A stretch of 40,551 bases of DNA from Vibrio mytili (GCF_000830505.1 NZ_JXOK01000003.1:1-40551), one strand, 5' to 3'; positions 26,543-39,198 are shown, numbered from the stretch's first letter. Notes: a model not told the origin generated them from the sequence alone. A program made the numbers and translations.

Positions 26543-27497
26543 TAACGAATTTGATATTGATGCATTTTTTGCATCACACGGTGAAGTAAGCTCACCAGAA
26601 AACCAGCATTGTGGCTTTATTGCCATCGTTGGTCGACCGAACGTGGGTAAATCGACCCTACTAAACAAAATTCTCGGTCAGAAGATTTCCATTACATCTC
26701 GTAAGCCACAGACAACGCGTCACCGCATCATGGGTGTCGATACCGATGGTGATTATCAAGCGATTTATGTGGATACGCCAGGACTGCACATTGAAGAAAA
26801 ACGTGCAATCAACCGCTTGATGAACCGTGCTGCAAACTCGTCATTGAGTGATGTCAACTTGGTGTTTTTCTTAGTCGATGGGACGCATTGGACCAAAGAC
26901 GATGAAATGGTGCTGACCAAGCTACAAAAATCGAACTTCCCAGTGGTATTGTGCGTCAATAAAGTTGACAACGTACAAGATCGCAATGAAGTGATGCTGC
27001 ACATGGCGGACATGTCCAAGAAAATGGACTTTGTTGATGTCGTACCAATTTCCGCCAAGCAAGGTAAGAACATCGATGTGCTTCGTAAGCATGTTCGTGA
27101 GCATTTACCCCAAGCAACGCACCACTTCCCTGAAGAGTATGTCACAGACCGCTCACAGCGCTTTATGGCATCGGAAATCGTGCGTGAAAAACTGATGCGC
27201 TTTACCGGTGAAGAATTACCTTACTCCGTTACGGTCGAAATCGAACGCTTCGATTACAACCCAGACACAGACGGCTTCCATATCAATGCCTTGATTCTGG
27301 TTGAGCGTAATGGTCAGAAGAAAATGGTGATTGGTAAAGGTGGTGAAAAAATCAAAACCATCGGTCGTGAAGCTCGTTTAGATATGGAAGAGCTTTTCGG
27401 GCGCAAAGTTTACCTAGAAACCTGGGTTAAAGTGAAATCCGGTTGGGCTGACGACGAACGAGCACTGCGCTCTCTGGGTTATATTGACGACCTATAA
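26535..27497 (+). CDS. era: GTPase Era
   Basis: 320 aa. Essential GTPase that binds 16S rRNA near its 3' end and helps 30S maturation. G1 motif [15 protein letters not shown] at about residues 30-44, DTPGLH (G3), NKVDNV (G4), and the C-terminal KH domain with [18 protein letters not shown]. It is about 19 residues longer at the N-terminus than E. coli Era (301 aa); the extra acidic segment [18 protein letters not shown] has no known role to me. It overlaps rnc by 8 nt. A terminator follows at 27531. Confidence 0.96.
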   Translation: MADNEFDIDAFFASHGEVSSPENQHCGFIAIVGRPNVGKSTLLNKILGQKISITSRKPQTTRHRIMGVDTDGDYQAIYVDTPGLHIEEKRAINRLMNRAANSSLSDVNLVFFLVDGTHWTKDDEMVLTKLQKSNFPVVLCVNKVDNVQDRNEVMLHMADMSKKMDFVDVVPISAKQGKNIDVLRKHVREHLPQATHHFPEEYVTDRSQRFMASEIVREKLMRFTGEELPYSVTVEIERFDYNPDTDGFHINALILVERNGQKKMVIGKGGEKIKTIGREARLDMEELFGRKVYLETWVKVKSGWADDERALRSLGYIDDL

Positions 27498-27530
27498 ATA
27501 GTTCGATTAGCCACCAATATCGATTAGAAT

Positions 27531-27560
27531 AAGGAGCCACTTGGCTCCTTATTTTTTATT
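27531..27560 (+). terminator. Terminator after era
   Basis: AAGGAGCCA/TGGCTCCTT with a 2-nt centre, followed by ATTTTTTATTTT. Strong. It separates rnc-era from recO. Confidence 0.9.
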
Positions 27561-27615
27561 TTCATACTTTTGGGCACACTGATCCAGATAGGCATTATTA
27601 GGCACAGCAATAGAA

Positions 27616-28346
27616 ATGAGTAATTTGTCTGCAGAAGGCTTACAGCGCTGTTTTGTCCTGCACCGGCGCCCTTACAGTGAATCGAGCTTAATTCTTGATG
27701 TTTTTAGTGAAGAGTATGGTCGTATCACGTTGATGGCGAAAGGGGCTCGCAGTAAACGCTCAAACCTTAAAGGTGCATTGCAACCTTTTACGCCTTTATT
27801 ACTTAAATGGTCCGGTAAAGGCTCAATGAAAACCTTACGCCAAGCTGAACCCATTAGTCTTGGCTTGCCTCTTACTGGCATCAATCTTTACTCTGCCTTA
27901 TATGTGAATGACTGATAGGTCGAGTGTTAATGGCCGAAGTGCCAATGCCGGCGCTGTTTCACGATTATCTACATGCGTTAACCGAGCTGGCTCAGTGTAC
28001 CAACCCAGAGCCAGCACTGCGCCGTTTTGAATTGGCTTTGCTTTCTGCGCTGGGATATGGAGTCGACTTTTTGCATTGTGCTGGTACTGGTGAGGCAGTG
28101 GAGTCTGATATGACGTACCGTTACCGGGAGCAAAAAGGGTTCATTGCATCAGTGAGGCACGATAATCTGACATTTTTAGGCAATGAATTGATTGCGATCA
28201 GTGAGCGCCGATTTGTTACGAAAGAGCAGTTAAAAGCGGCAAAACGCTTTACACGTATAGCACTAAAGCCGTATCTTGGCGGCAAACCTTTAAAAAGTCG
28301 TGAATTGTTTATTCAGACATCCAGAGCACGGAGTAATGGAAAATGA
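27616..28346 (+). pseudogene. recO: recO, DNA repair protein, broken by one missing base
   Basis: RecO pairs with RecR to load RecA on gapped DNA. The 5' part (27616-27915, 99 codons) reads ...[16 protein letters not shown] then TGA. The rest continues in another frame as [19 protein letters not shown]... to 28346. Adding one A in GA(A)CTG at 27910-27912 restores a protein of 243 aa (E. coli 242) with YVNE-L in the middle and the ending [16 protein letters not shown]. So the gene is a one-base deletion of an otherwise normal recO. The ending ATGA overlaps pdxJ. The defect may be a sequencing error. If real, the strain would lack full RecO. Confidence 0.9.
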
Positions 28347-29074
28347 GCTCAATCTATTTAGGCGTTAATATCGACCATATCGCTACTTTGCGTAATGCAC
28401 GCGGAACCAAGTACCCAGATCCAGTTCATGCTGCGGAAATCGCAGAGCGAGCAGGGGCGGACGGTATTACCATTCACTTGCGTGAAGACCGTCGCCATAT
28501 TTTAGACCGTGATGTTCGTATTTTGCGTGAAACGCTCCAGACTCGCATGAATCTGGAAATGGCGGTCACTGACGAAATGGTTGAGATTGCGCTCCAGACT
28601 AAGCCTGAGTTTGTGTGTCTGGTTCCAGAAAAGCGCGAAGAGCTGACCACAGAAGGTGGCTTAGATGTTGTTGGTCAATTGGATAAGATCAAAGCAGCCA
28701 CTAAAAAGTTGACCAAAGCGGGCATTAAAGTGTCTTTGTTCATCGACGCGGATCGTCAGCAGATCGAAGCGGCCAAAAAATGCGGTGCGCCTTTTATCGA
28801 GTTGCACACGGGGCATTACGCCGACGCGACGAATGAAGACGATCAGCAAGCGGAACTGAAAAAAATCGCCGCAGGCGCAAGCTACGCAGATGATTTGGGT
28901 ATCATCGTCAACGCAGGTCATGGCCTGACGTACCATAACGTTGCACCCATTGCCGCACTACCAGAAATTTATGAATTGAACATTGGTCACTCTATCATTG
29001 GCCGTGCGGTGTTCGATGGCTTAGAAAAAGCAGTGGCTGATATGAAAGCCATCATGATCGAAGCTCGCAAGTAA
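28343..29074 (+). CDS. pdxJ: Pyridoxine 5'-phosphate synthase
   Basis: 243 aa (E. coli 243). It condenses 1-deoxyxylulose 5-phosphate and 3-amino-2-oxopropyl phosphate to pyridoxine 5'-phosphate, the last de novo B6 step. TIM-barrel marks: [19 protein letters not shown] at residues 9-27, [12 protein letters not shown] (conserved His), and [11 protein letters not shown] near the end. It overlaps recO by 4 nt (ATGA) and is followed by acpS 13 nt later, the E. coli order. epd, in the same pathway, is at the start of the window. Confidence 0.97.
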   Translation: MSSIYLGVNIDHIATLRNARGTKYPDPVHAAEIAERAGADGITIHLREDRRHILDRDVRILRETLQTRMNLEMAVTDEMVEIALQTKPEFVCLVPEKREELTTEGGLDVVGQLDKIKAATKKLTKAGIKVSLFIDADRQQIEAAKKCGAPFIELHTGHYADATNEDDQQAELKKIAAGASYADDLGIIVNAGHGLTYHNVAPIAALPEIYELNIGHSIIGRAVFDGLEKAVADMKAIMIEARK

Positions 29075-29087
29075 TCAGGCATTCCTG

Positions 29088-29468
29088 ATGGCTATTGTAG
29101 GGTTAGGTACCGACATCGCAGAAATTGAACGTATTGAAAAAGCACTGAGCCGAAGTGGTGAAGCGTTTGCTCAACGGATTTTATCAGAAACCGAAATGGC
29201 CAAGTTTTCATTGCTCAAACAAAAAGCTCGCTACCTTGCTAAACGTTTTGCGGTAAAAGAGGCAGCTTCTAAAGCATTGGGAACAGGAATCGCGAAGGGA
29301 GTGACATTCCACGACTTCACCGTTTGCAATGATGCGCTAGGCAAGCCTGTTGTTACACTCTCTGGCGTCGCGAAACAAATGGCCGCTCAGATGGGGGTGA
29401 AGCATATTCACTTGTCGATATCAGATGAACGTCATTATGCCGTTGCGACGGTGATTTTCGAGTCGTAA
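29088..29468 (+). CDS. acpS: Holo-[acyl-carrier-protein] synthase
   Basis: 126 aa (E. coli 126). Transfers 4'-phosphopantetheine from CoA to ACP. The magnesium-binding [11 protein letters not shown] is at residues 7-17 (Asp9), and the second motif [17 protein letters not shown] is at about 50-66 (Glu58). In the same operon-like run as recO and pdxJ. Confidence 0.96.
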   Translation: MAIVGLGTDIAEIERIEKALSRSGEAFAQRILSETEMAKFSLLKQKARYLAKRFAVKEAASKALGTGIAKGVTFHDFTVCNDALGKPVVTLSGVAKQMAAQMGVKHIHLSISDERHYAVATVIFES

Positions 29469-29565
29469 GTCATATCATTGGTGTTAAATAACGGCTCATT
29501 CTCGATGGTCAAACGTGGTTGATAACGTCGTTAACTTCTCATTGCTATGATGTGCGGATAGGAAT

Positions 29566-29602
29566 AAAAAACCAGAGCCACATTTCACGCTCTGGTTTTT
29601 TG
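29566..29602. terminator. Bidirectional terminator between acpS and barA
   Basis: AAAAACCAGAGC/GCTCTGGTTTTT with a 10-nt loop. A run on the left and T run on the right serve both convergent transcripts. Confidence 0.88.
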
Positions 29603-29613
29603 TGTAAGCCTAG

Positions 29614-32413
29614 TTACTGAGCTAGGTACAATTTTGCTGTAGTGGTCACTTTAATCATCTCATCTTGTAACTCGAACATTTCAGGTTCCACTTCTTCGAT
29701 GGTTGCACCTGAGCGCAGTGCTTTTTCAAGTGTCGCGCATAAAGTTTTCAACCTTGGAACTCCGCAATAAGAACTGCTGCCATGCAGTTTGTGAACCAAA
29801 TGAATCAAATCATCACGAGAGAAATGACTGTCTTCTAACGCTTGCTCGACCGCGCTATCCACTTCTGGGATAAAATCGACCAACATCTGTAGCATTTCTT
29901 TGGCTAAATCTTCCTTGTTGGCGCTTTGTTTTAGCGCGGCTTGCCAATCGATAATGATATCTTGTTGCTCATTGCCCGTACTTGCTGATTTTTTGCTGTC
30001 TTGAACATCAACATAAGAAGGCGCGATCTTATCAATTGTTTCTGAGCAAGCATTCGGGTTCCAGTGCATCAATACTTGCTGGAGTACATGTTCCTCAATC
30101 GGCTTGGTTAGGTAATCATCCATTCCTGCTGCCAGTAAGCGCTCCCGTTCTCCCTCCATCGCGTGTGCAGTCACGGCAATAACAGGCGTATCTTTGTTGA
30201 GTTCCAGCTGCTTAATATGTTTACACGCGGTGACGCCATCCATTTGTGGCATTTGGATATCCATGAAAATTAAATCGTATTTCTTTTCGGTCGCGAGGTT
30301 GACCGCTTGTTGCCCATTGGTGCAAGAGGTGACCGTTTCAACGCGTTCTTTTAGTAGGGCGGCGATCAGTTTTAAGTTGGCTGGGTTATCGTCGACGGCT
30401 AAAACTGTTAATGGCAGCCGCTCTTCTTCCTGCGTCGAAATAATGGGAGCCATTAATGCTTGAGGTGACTCGATATGTTCGCTAATTAAGCTTTGTAATA
30501 GTTTTCTTCGCGATATTGGCTTGGTCAGACACTGAACGTTATGCTCGATCATGATTTGATCGGCAAGCGCTAGCTCGGTACTTGGTGTTCCCATAATGAC
30601 ACTCGGTGCGAAATGTTTGGCTTGCTCTATGAGCGCGGACACCGATTGTTCGTCGTAAGTTTGATTGGCCGCCAGATTAAGTACGACGTAGTCATATTGC
30701 TCATCATTGTCTGGCAAAGTTGGTCGGTAGGTCACGATGACGCCTTCTTGACCTAACAGCTGCTGAGTGACGGAGGCGGCTTGCATATTTGGCTCAACCA
30801 ACAGTAATTGCTTGTTCGTTAACAGCTCCAAATCGAGCAGCTCGCTCATCGGCATGTCGGTCGCATGGAGATGTAAGGTAAACCAGAACGTAGATCCTTG
30901 GTGAAGGCGACTGGTCAAGCTGATTTCGCCCCCCATTTGACTCACCAACTTCTGGGTGATGACCAACCCAAGTCCTGTGCCACCATAGCGGCGTGAAATG
31001 CTGGCATCGGCTTGGCTAAAGGCTTGGAACAGCTGAGCTTGTTGACGTTCAGAAATACCGATCCCTGTATCTCGCACCATAAACTGTAACTCGACAGAAT
31101 CATCGACTTGCGATCGCATCTCGACACTAATATCAATGTTGCCGCGTTCGGTAAATTTGATGGAGTTCCCAACCAAATTAGTCAATACCTGTTGAATACG
31201 TAGGGGGTCACCGATTAAACCTGACGGTATTTTCGGATCGATTTTGAGGGTAATTTCGAGTCCTTTCTCGTGTGCGCTGGTCGCTTGCAAACTAATGACT
31301 TCTTCTAAGCTCTCTCGGAAATCAAACGGAATGTTTTCCAATGCGAGCTTACCAGCTTCAAGCTTCGAAAAGTCGAGAATGTCATTAATGATATTTAATA
31401 GGTTATTTGCTGATTTTTCAATGGTTTGAAGATAATCGGTTTGGCTGTTTGAAAGGTGTGTCTTTAGCATTTGGCGAGTAAAGCCAATTACGCCATTCAG
31501 TGGCGTACGCAATTCGTGCGACATGTTTGCCAGGAATTCTGACTTAACCCGAGCGGCTTCCTGAGCTCGTTTCTTAGCAATGTCTAATTCGACGTTCTGA
31601 ATTTCTAACTGTTCTAAGGTTTCCCGTAGATCTGACGTCGCTTGGTCTATGCTGTGTTGCATCTCCATATGGTATTCAGACAATGAGACTGCCATGCGTT
31701 AATGCCGTTTTTCAGTTGATCCAGCTCGCCGTGCATTTTTCCTTCAATCCGCACATCCAAATGCCCCCGACGAATGCGGTCGACGACGTTTTTCATATGG
31801 GTGATGGGTTGAGTGACATCATGCATCAGGCGAGAGGCAAAGACACTGGCAAGGCCGAGGCCTAAAATAAGAACTAAAAAGGCAGAAAAGATTTCTTGGT
31901 ATTGCTGCAGGCGCAGAGAAGATAAGTCTAATTCGACCGCAATGTAACCAATCGCTCTGGTACCTTGATCTTGATGGGAAAGTTCTGAGCTAGAGTAACC
32001 GTCAGTTAAAATGGGAACACGTAATATTAAAGAGTGATCGTAGGTTTCAGAGTCACCAAGCTTAGGTATCGGTTTGTCCTTGGGGAACATCAGAGCTTCA
32101 AAGTTCGGATGGAAGTTTGATGTCACAAACAATTCATGATGAGAATCAAACACCGCGATACTACGCACTAGCTTAGAGTTCTTGCGGTGCGCGTAACTGA
32201 TTAAGCGGCGGACGGATTCGCGGCTTTCAGACAGTAAATGTTCTTCGCTAGCGATCGCAAGTGGCTCAATGATGCTGTTGCCGGTTGTGATGACTTGTTT
32301 CTCAAGATCTTGGTAGCGGTTAAATGAGAAAAAACCGCTCAGTAATAAGCCAATAATGAGAGTAGGGGCGAGAGTTAGTGTTATCACACGAGCTCGTAAG
32401 CATATCTGGTCAT
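29614..32413 (-). pseudogene. barA: barA, hybrid sensor histidine kinase, broken by two missing bases
   Basis: BarA phosphorylates UvrY (SirA/GacA/VarA) and so controls the Csr system. The 3' part (29614-31695) holds HisKA with NMSHELRTPLNGVIGF, HATPase (RRYGGTGLGLVITQ), a receiver with LIFMDIQMPQMDG, and an HPt domain with LVHKLHGSSSY. The 5' part (31647-32387) holds the membrane helix, the periplasmic sensor, a second helix and HAMP (VDRIRRGHLDVRIEG). The frames meet at 31695-31697, where GCATGGCAG lacks one A of GCAATGGCAG. A second loss is near 32400, where TAT-GC-TTA should read TAT-GGC-TTA (MTRYGLRAR). The span of 2800 nt plus two bases gives 933 codons, close to E. coli BarA (918). ATG at 31695 could start a soluble kinase fragment. 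Confidence 0.9.
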
Positions 32414-32603
32414 GTTATCTAATTACATCGGAGTCTGGATATGGGAAAATAACGCACTAATGTTCCACTCCATAGAGTGCGGGAACAGAGGAGTGACGTC
32501 ATCGAATAAACGATAAGCATAATCAAGTCACTCGAATCACACAACGGCTGCAGTCAATAATAGTGAAGCTGTAGGGCAATTAGACACAAATCAGGCACAG
32601 AGC
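32414..32603. promoter_or_regulatory. Divergent barA/rlmD intergenic region
   Basis: 190 nt. It must carry both promoters. I see no clear -35/-10 pair and only a small inverted repeat CACTC-N6-GAGTG near 32466. Nothing else supported. Confidence 0.35.
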
Positions 32604-33929
32604 ATGGCACGTATTTTTCAACCCAAAAAGAAAACTCAACTTAACACTCGCCATCAATCGGTGCTGGTGGAGCGTTTGGATCATCAGGGTGCTGGTATTG
32701 CATACCTCAAGAAAAAGCCACTATTTATCGATGGAGCACTACCTAACGAGGAAGTCGTGACTCAATTGGTGGAAGAAAAAAGTAAGTTTGCTCGTGGTAA
32801 GCTGATCAAAATACTCAAACCGAGTGAGGCGCGAGTTACGCCTTTCTGCCCTTATTATGATGAGTGTGGCGGATGTGACCTGCAACATTTGGATTATGAC
32901 CAACAATTGACGTACAAACAGCAGACGCTGCGTCAGTTAATGCGAAAATTCGCAGGCAGTGATATTGAGCTTGATGCCCCTGTGTTGGGCGAGGGCTTAG
33001 GTTACCGTCGCCGAGCTCGAGTTAGCTTGTTTGTCGATAAGAAAACACGCCAGTTGCAATTTGGCTTTCGTAAAAAGCAGAGCAAACATATCACTCAGGT
33101 GACAGACTGTGCCGTATTAGCCCCGGCTTTAAATACGTTACTGCCTGAAATATACGCTATTTTGAAAACATTTAAAAAACCTGAACAGTTAGGACATGTT
33201 GAGCTCGTTTTGGGTGACAATGGTCCTTGTATTACTTTGCGTCACATGAGTAAGCTGACTGAGCTTGAAGTGAACGCATTACGTGAGCTTGCGAAACGTC
33301 ACCAGGCATCACTGTATCTGATGCCAAAGGCCGATCAACTTGATCTAATTGAAGGGCAGCCCCCTTTCTATCAAGAGGCCGGGGTCAAAGTGCCATTTAC
33401 GCCTAACAACTTTATTCAGGTTAACCAAGCGATAAACCGTCAAATGGTTGAGCAAGCCATCTTATGGTTAGATCCACAATCAAGCGATCGAGTGCTGGAC
33501 TTGTTCTGTGGCCTCGGTAACTTCAGCTTACCGATAGCAAAGCTGGTTCAACAGGTAGTCGGCGTCGAAGGCGTGGCGGACATGGTCGACAAAGCAGCAA
33601 ATAACGCATTATTGAACCAAATCAATAACGCGCAGTTTTATCACGCTAACCTTGAACAGGATTTTGAAGGGCAAGATTGGGCCAACGCGCATTTCGACAA
33701 AATACTCCTCGATCCAGCCCGAGCAGGGGCGAGTGGGATCGTCGATCAAGTTTCACAGTTCGGGGCACAGCGTGTAGTTTATGTTTCTTGTAATCCTGCT
33801 ACCCTTGCAAGGGACAGTCAGAGCTTACTAGAGCAAGGCTACAAATTAACCCGATTAGGTATGTTAGACATGTTCCCTCATACCAGTCATTTAGAATCAA
33901 TGGCCTTGTTTGAGAAAATTGATGCTTAG
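32604..33929 (+). CDS. rlmD: 23S rRNA (uracil-1939-C5)-methyltransferase
   Basis: 441 aa (E. coli 433). N-terminal TRAM domain (about residues 12-72), then the four-cysteine Fe-S motif C-P-Y-Y-x-x-C-x-x-C ([16 protein letters not shown]) and a fourth cysteine near residue 170. The methyltransferase fold has [16 protein letters not shown], and the nucleophile lies in [12 protein letters not shown]. It is divergent from barA and upstream of relA, the E. coli arrangement. Confidence 0.96.
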   Translation: MARIFQPKKKTQLNTRHQSVLVERLDHQGAGIAYLKKKPLFIDGALPNEEVVTQLVEEKSKFARGKLIKILKPSEARVTPFCPYYDECGGCDLQHLDYDQQLTYKQQTLRQLMRKFAGSDIELDAPVLGEGLGYRRRARVSLFVDKKTRQLQFGFRKKQSKHITQVTDCAVLAPALNTLLPEIYAILKTFKKPEQLGHVELVLGDNGPCITLRHMSKLTELEVNALRELAKRHQASLYLMPKADQLDLIEGQPPFYQEAGVKVPFTPNNFIQVNQAINRQMVEQAILWLDPQSSDRVLDLFCGLGNFSLPIAKLVQQVVGVEGVADMVDKAANNALLNQINNAQFYHANLEQDFEGQDWANAHFDKILLDPARAGASGIVDQVSQFGAQRVVYVSCNPATLARDSQSLLEQGYKLTRLGMLDMFPHTSHLESMALFEKIDA

Positions 33930-34055
33930 TGAGAGACGAACGAATATTTAGGCCTTTACTTGTGGTGGGTCAAAAAACAGCGTTCAGCACTGATGAAAGA
34001 ACGAATTTGGACGGTAATAGTCAAACCACACGAATATAATAATTAGGACGATGAA

Positions 34056-36275
34056 ATGGTTGCGGTAAGAAGCGCACATTTAAACCAAAATGAACAGTTT
34101 GAACTTGAGCAATGGGTGGCTAGCCTAGGGCAAGAGAAAAGCATAGCAAAGCGCTTAATCGAGGTGTATCGGGATTGTCAAGCCATCTTGATCGATCACG
34201 AACAAGCCGAACTGCTGCTTTGGCGCGGTCGAGAAATGATCGAAATCTTGATCACGTTATCGATGGACAAAGCGACGCTCGTCGCTGCACAACTGTTCCC
34301 TTTAGTTTCAAGTGGTGCTTTTGACAGAGAGCTGCTAGAAGAAAAATACAGCAAAGAAATCATCAAGCTGATTGATGGTGTTGAGGAAATGGCGGCCATT
34401 GGCCAGCTGAACGTCAATATGGAAGGCAGTGCTGCATCGTCTCAGGTCGACAATGTGCGTCGCATGTTGCTTGCCATGGTTGATGACTTTCGTTGCGTGG
34501 TTATCAAGCTAGCAGAACGAATTTGCAACCTGATCGAAGTGAAAAAAGCGCCTGATGAAGTTCGACGCGCTGCGGCGAAAGAGTGTGCCAATATTTATGC
34601 GCCGTTGGCTAACCGTCTTGGTATCGGTCAGCTCAAATGGGAAATCGAAGATTACGCCTTCCGTTATCAGCAACCCGATACGTACAAGCAAATTGCGAAG
34701 CAGTTAGCCGAGCGACGTATTGTCCGTGAGCAATACATCAAAGACTTTGTTGATGATCTTACTCAGGAAATGCAAGTTTCAGGCATTAATGCCGAAGTGA
34801 GTGGGCGTCCGAAGCATATCTACAGCATCTGGCGTAAAATGCAGAAGAAGAGCTTGGCATTTGATGAATTGTTTGACGTTCGTGCGGTACGTATCATTGC
34901 CGACAAACTGCAAGATTGCTATGCAGCATTAGGCGTTGTCCATACCAAATACAAGCATTTGCCAAGCGAGTTTGATGATTACGTCGCAAACCCGAAACCC
35001 AATGGTTACCAGTCGATTCATACCGTGATTCTCGGCCCTGAAGGGAAAACCATCGAAATTCAGATTCGTACCAAGCAAATGCATGAGGAATCGGAACTCG
35101 GTGTTGCTGCTCACTGGAAATACAAAGAAGGGGCAACAGTCCGTAGCGGCTACGATGAGAAAATTACTTGGTTACGCAAATTGCTTGATTGGCAAGAAGA
35201 GATGTCTGATTCCGGTGAAATGCTGGATGAGCTTCGCAGTCAAGTATTTGATGATCGTGTTTACGCGTTTACCCCGCGTGGGGATGTGGTCGACTTACCG
35301 ATGGGAGCAACGCCATTAGACTTTGCCTACCATATCCACTCAGAAGTGGGCCACCGTTGTATTGGTGCCAAAGTGGGCGGACGAATCGTTCCCTTTACCC
35401 ATAAGCTTCACATGGGAGACCAAGTTGAAATCATCACTTCAAAAGAGCCAAATCCGTCGCGTGATTGGTTAAACCCTTCACTGGGCTTTGTCCATTCCGG
35501 TCGTGCACGTGCCAAGATCAACGCCTGGTTCCGTAAACAAAGCCGTGAGAAAAACCTAGAAGCGGGCAGAGAAATTCTCGAGCACGAACTGGTTAAAATT
35601 GGCGCGACAATGAAAGATGCCGAGCGGTATGCGCTGCAGCGCTTCAACGTCAAATCGGCCGATGAGCTGTTTGTCGGTGTGGGCAGTGGTGATCTACGTA
35701 TTAACCAGATCATCAATCACATCAACGCACTGGTCAACAAACCAACCGCGGAAGAAGAAGATCAACAAGCGCTCGAAAAACTTAAAGAAGCCGGACAGAA
35801 AACGCCAGCGCACAGCCGCCCTAAGAAAGATGCGGTAGTCGTAGAAGGTGTTGATAACTTAATGACGCACCTCGCTCGTTGTTGTCAACCCATACCTGGT
35901 GATGAAATTTGTGGTTACATCACTCAAGGACGAGGTATATCCGTTCACCGCAGTGACTGCGAGCAGTTAGAGGAACTTCGTCATCACGCGCCAGAGCGGA
36001 TCATAGATACCGTCTGGGGAAGTGGTTTTGTTGGTTCTTATATTCTTACCGTTCGTGTAGAAGCGATGGAGCGAGGCGGTTTGCTCAAAGACATCACCAC
36101 CTTGTTTGCCAACGAAAAAATCAAAGTAACCAGCATGAAGAACCGTGTCGATTATCGTCGTCAGTTAGCCATCATGGACTTTGATCTCGAAGTGACTAAT
36201 ATCGAGGTTCTTTCTCGCGTGTCGAAACGGGTTGAGCAAATAAAAGATGTGATGACGGTGAAACGTCTCGGCTAA
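34056..36275 (+). CDS. relA: GTP pyrophosphokinase RelA
   Basis: 739 aa (E. coli 744). Ribosome-bound (p)ppGpp synthetase of the stringent response. The N-terminal HD-like domain (about 1-190) lacks an HD pair, as in RelA rather than SpoT. The synthetase domain has FDELFDVRAVRII, YVANPKPNGYQSIHT and EIQIRTKQMHEESELGVAAHWKYK. The TGS domain (about 405-465; VYAFTPRGDVVDLP), the zinc-finger-like ARCCQPIPGDEICGYITQGR and the C-terminal ACT domain follow. ATTAGGACG precedes the ATG. A dispersed repeat follows the stop. Confidence 0.97.
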   Translation: MVAVRSAHLNQNEQFELEQWVASLGQEKSIAKRLIEVYRDCQAILIDHEQAELLLWRGREMIEILITLSMDKATLVAAQLFPLVSSGAFDRELLEEKYSKEIIKLIDGVEEMAAIGQLNVNMEGSAASSQVDNVRRMLLAMVDDFRCVVIKLAERICNLIEVKKAPDEVRRAAAKECANIYAPLANRLGIGQLKWEIEDYAFRYQQPDTYKQIAKQLAERRIVREQYIKDFVDDLTQEMQVSGINAEVSGRPKHIYSIWRKMQKKSLAFDELFDVRAVRIIADKLQDCYAALGVVHTKYKHLPSEFDDYVANPKPNGYQSIHTVILGPEGKTIEIQIRTKQMHEESELGVAAHWKYKEGATVRSGYDEKITWLRKLLDWQEEMSDSGEMLDELRSQVFDDRVYAFTPRGDVVDLPMGATPLDFAYHIHSEVGHRCIGAKVGGRIVPFTHKLHMGDQVEIITSKEPNPSRDWLNPSLGFVHSGRARAKINAWFRKQSREKNLEAGREILEHELVKIGATMKDAERYALQRFNVKSADELFVGVGSGDLRINQIINHINALVNKPTAEEEDQQALEKLKEAGQKTPAHSRPKKDAVVVEGVDNLMTHLARCCQPIPGDEICGYITQGRGISVHRSDCEQLEELRHHAPERIIDTVWGSGFVGSYILTVRVEAMERGGLLKDITTLFANEKIKVTSMKNRVDYRRQLAIMDFDLEVTNIEVLSRVSKRVEQIKDVMTVKRLG

Positions 36276-36279
36276 AACT

Positions 36280-36408
36280 CTCGTCATAGTTATTGTTGTA
36301 GCGTTGTTGACTGCACGCACTCACTCCATCACATGGTGAACCATGCTCAGGAGTCTTACAATATTACCGCCTTGTTAGAAGAACCAACTACTTAGCAAAA
36401 ATAGAGAT
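36280..36408. repeat. Dispersed palindromic repeat, copy 2 (behind relA)
   Basis: It starts four bases after the relA stop, as copy 1 does behind lepB. Shared blocks with copy 1 are CTCGTCATA, GTTGTAGC-N-TTGTTGACT, a middle block (CTATGCT/CCATGCT), and CCAACTA..TAG at the right end. The region between relA and mazG (225 nt) is otherwise gene-free. The inner palindrome ATCACATGGT...ACCATG is visible. Confidence 0.7.
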
Positions 36409-36500
36409 ATGAAAATTTATAAGGTGAGTGGTGATGCTGCTCGCCTTTTTGTTTTTAGGAATCCTGATTTAAAGGAACATTTTGTTTTAAGGGAAAGTAT

Positions 36501-37304
36501 ATGAACCATCCAATTGAACAGCTTGAAGCGATTATGGCGCAGTTGCGTGATCCAGAGAGTGGTTGTCCGTGGGATCTGAAGCAGAGCTTCGACACCATTG
36601 TGCCGCATACGCTAGAAGAAACGTATGAAGTTGTCGATGCAATTCAGAATCGCGATTGGCCCAACCTCAAAGAAGAACTGGGTGATTTGCTGTTTCAGGT
36701 GATTTTTTATAGCCAGTTGGCGAAAGAACAGGAACTGTTTGATTTTTCAGATGTAGTGGAAACGGTTAATGAAAAACTGACTCGACGCCATCCGCACGTT
36801 TTTTCCGACGTTACTTTCGACTCTGACGACGAAATTAATGCTAATTGGGAAGCGGAAAAAGCAAAAGAAAAAGTTCAAGTAGGCAAACAAGAAGAAAGTA
36901 TCCTAGACTCAATACCAAATGCGTTACCGGCACTTTTACGTGCTACAAAAATCCAAAAAAAATGTGCGAGAGTAGGGTTTGATTGGGACTCTCTCGGCCC
37001 AGTAGTGGCTAAGGTGCACGAAGAGATTGATGAGGTGATGGAAGAGGCTTTACAAGTCGAAGTCGATGAGGAAAAAGTCGCATTAGAGCTGGGGGATTTA
37101 TTATTTGCCACAGTTAATTTGGCTCGTCATTTAGGTCAAAACCCTGAAGTGGCATTGGGCAAGGCCAATCTAAAGTTTGCTAAGCGCTTTAAGCAAGTGG
37201 AGTTGAAAGTAGCCTGTTCTGGTAAAGAATTGAACGATTGTAGTTTGTCTGAGCTTGATGCGTTTTGGAATGAAGTCAAAGCTGAAGAATCGAGACAAAA
37301 TTAA
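36501..37304 (+). CDS. mazG: Nucleoside triphosphate pyrophosphohydrolase MazG
   Basis: 267 aa (E. coli 263). It hydrolyses NTPs/dNTPs to monophosphates. It has two MazG-type helical repeats. The first carries [16 protein letters not shown], the [10 protein letters not shown] and [16 protein letters not shown] metal site; the second has [10 protein letters not shown] and [29 protein letters not shown] precedes the ATG. In E. coli it lies between relA-mazEF and pyrG; here no mazEF toxin-antitoxin genes are present between relA and mazG. Confidence 0.95.
   Translation: MNHPIEQLEAIMAQLRDPESGCPWDLKQSFDTIVPHTLEETYEVVDAIQNRDWPNLKEELGDLLFQVIFYSQLAKEQELFDFSDVVETVNEKLTRRHPHVFSDVTFDSDDEINANWEAEKAKEKVQVGKQEESILDSIPNALPALLRATKIQKKCARVGFDWDSLGPVVAKVHEEIDEVMEEALQVEVDEEKVALELGDLLFATVNLARHLGQNPEVALGKANLKFAKRFKQVELKVACSGKELNDCSLSELDAFWNEVKAEESRQN

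Positions 37305-39198
<1,894 letters not shown>

Noticed and set aside
27900..27924. Programmed frameshift in recO
   Set aside because: No slippery heptamer or downstream structure visible, and RecO is not known to use frameshifting; a deletion or sequencing error is simpler.
36276..36500. A mazEF toxin-antitoxin pair between relA and mazG, as in E. coli
   Set aside because: Only the dispersed repeat and a short leader are present; no frame resembling MazE or MazF.
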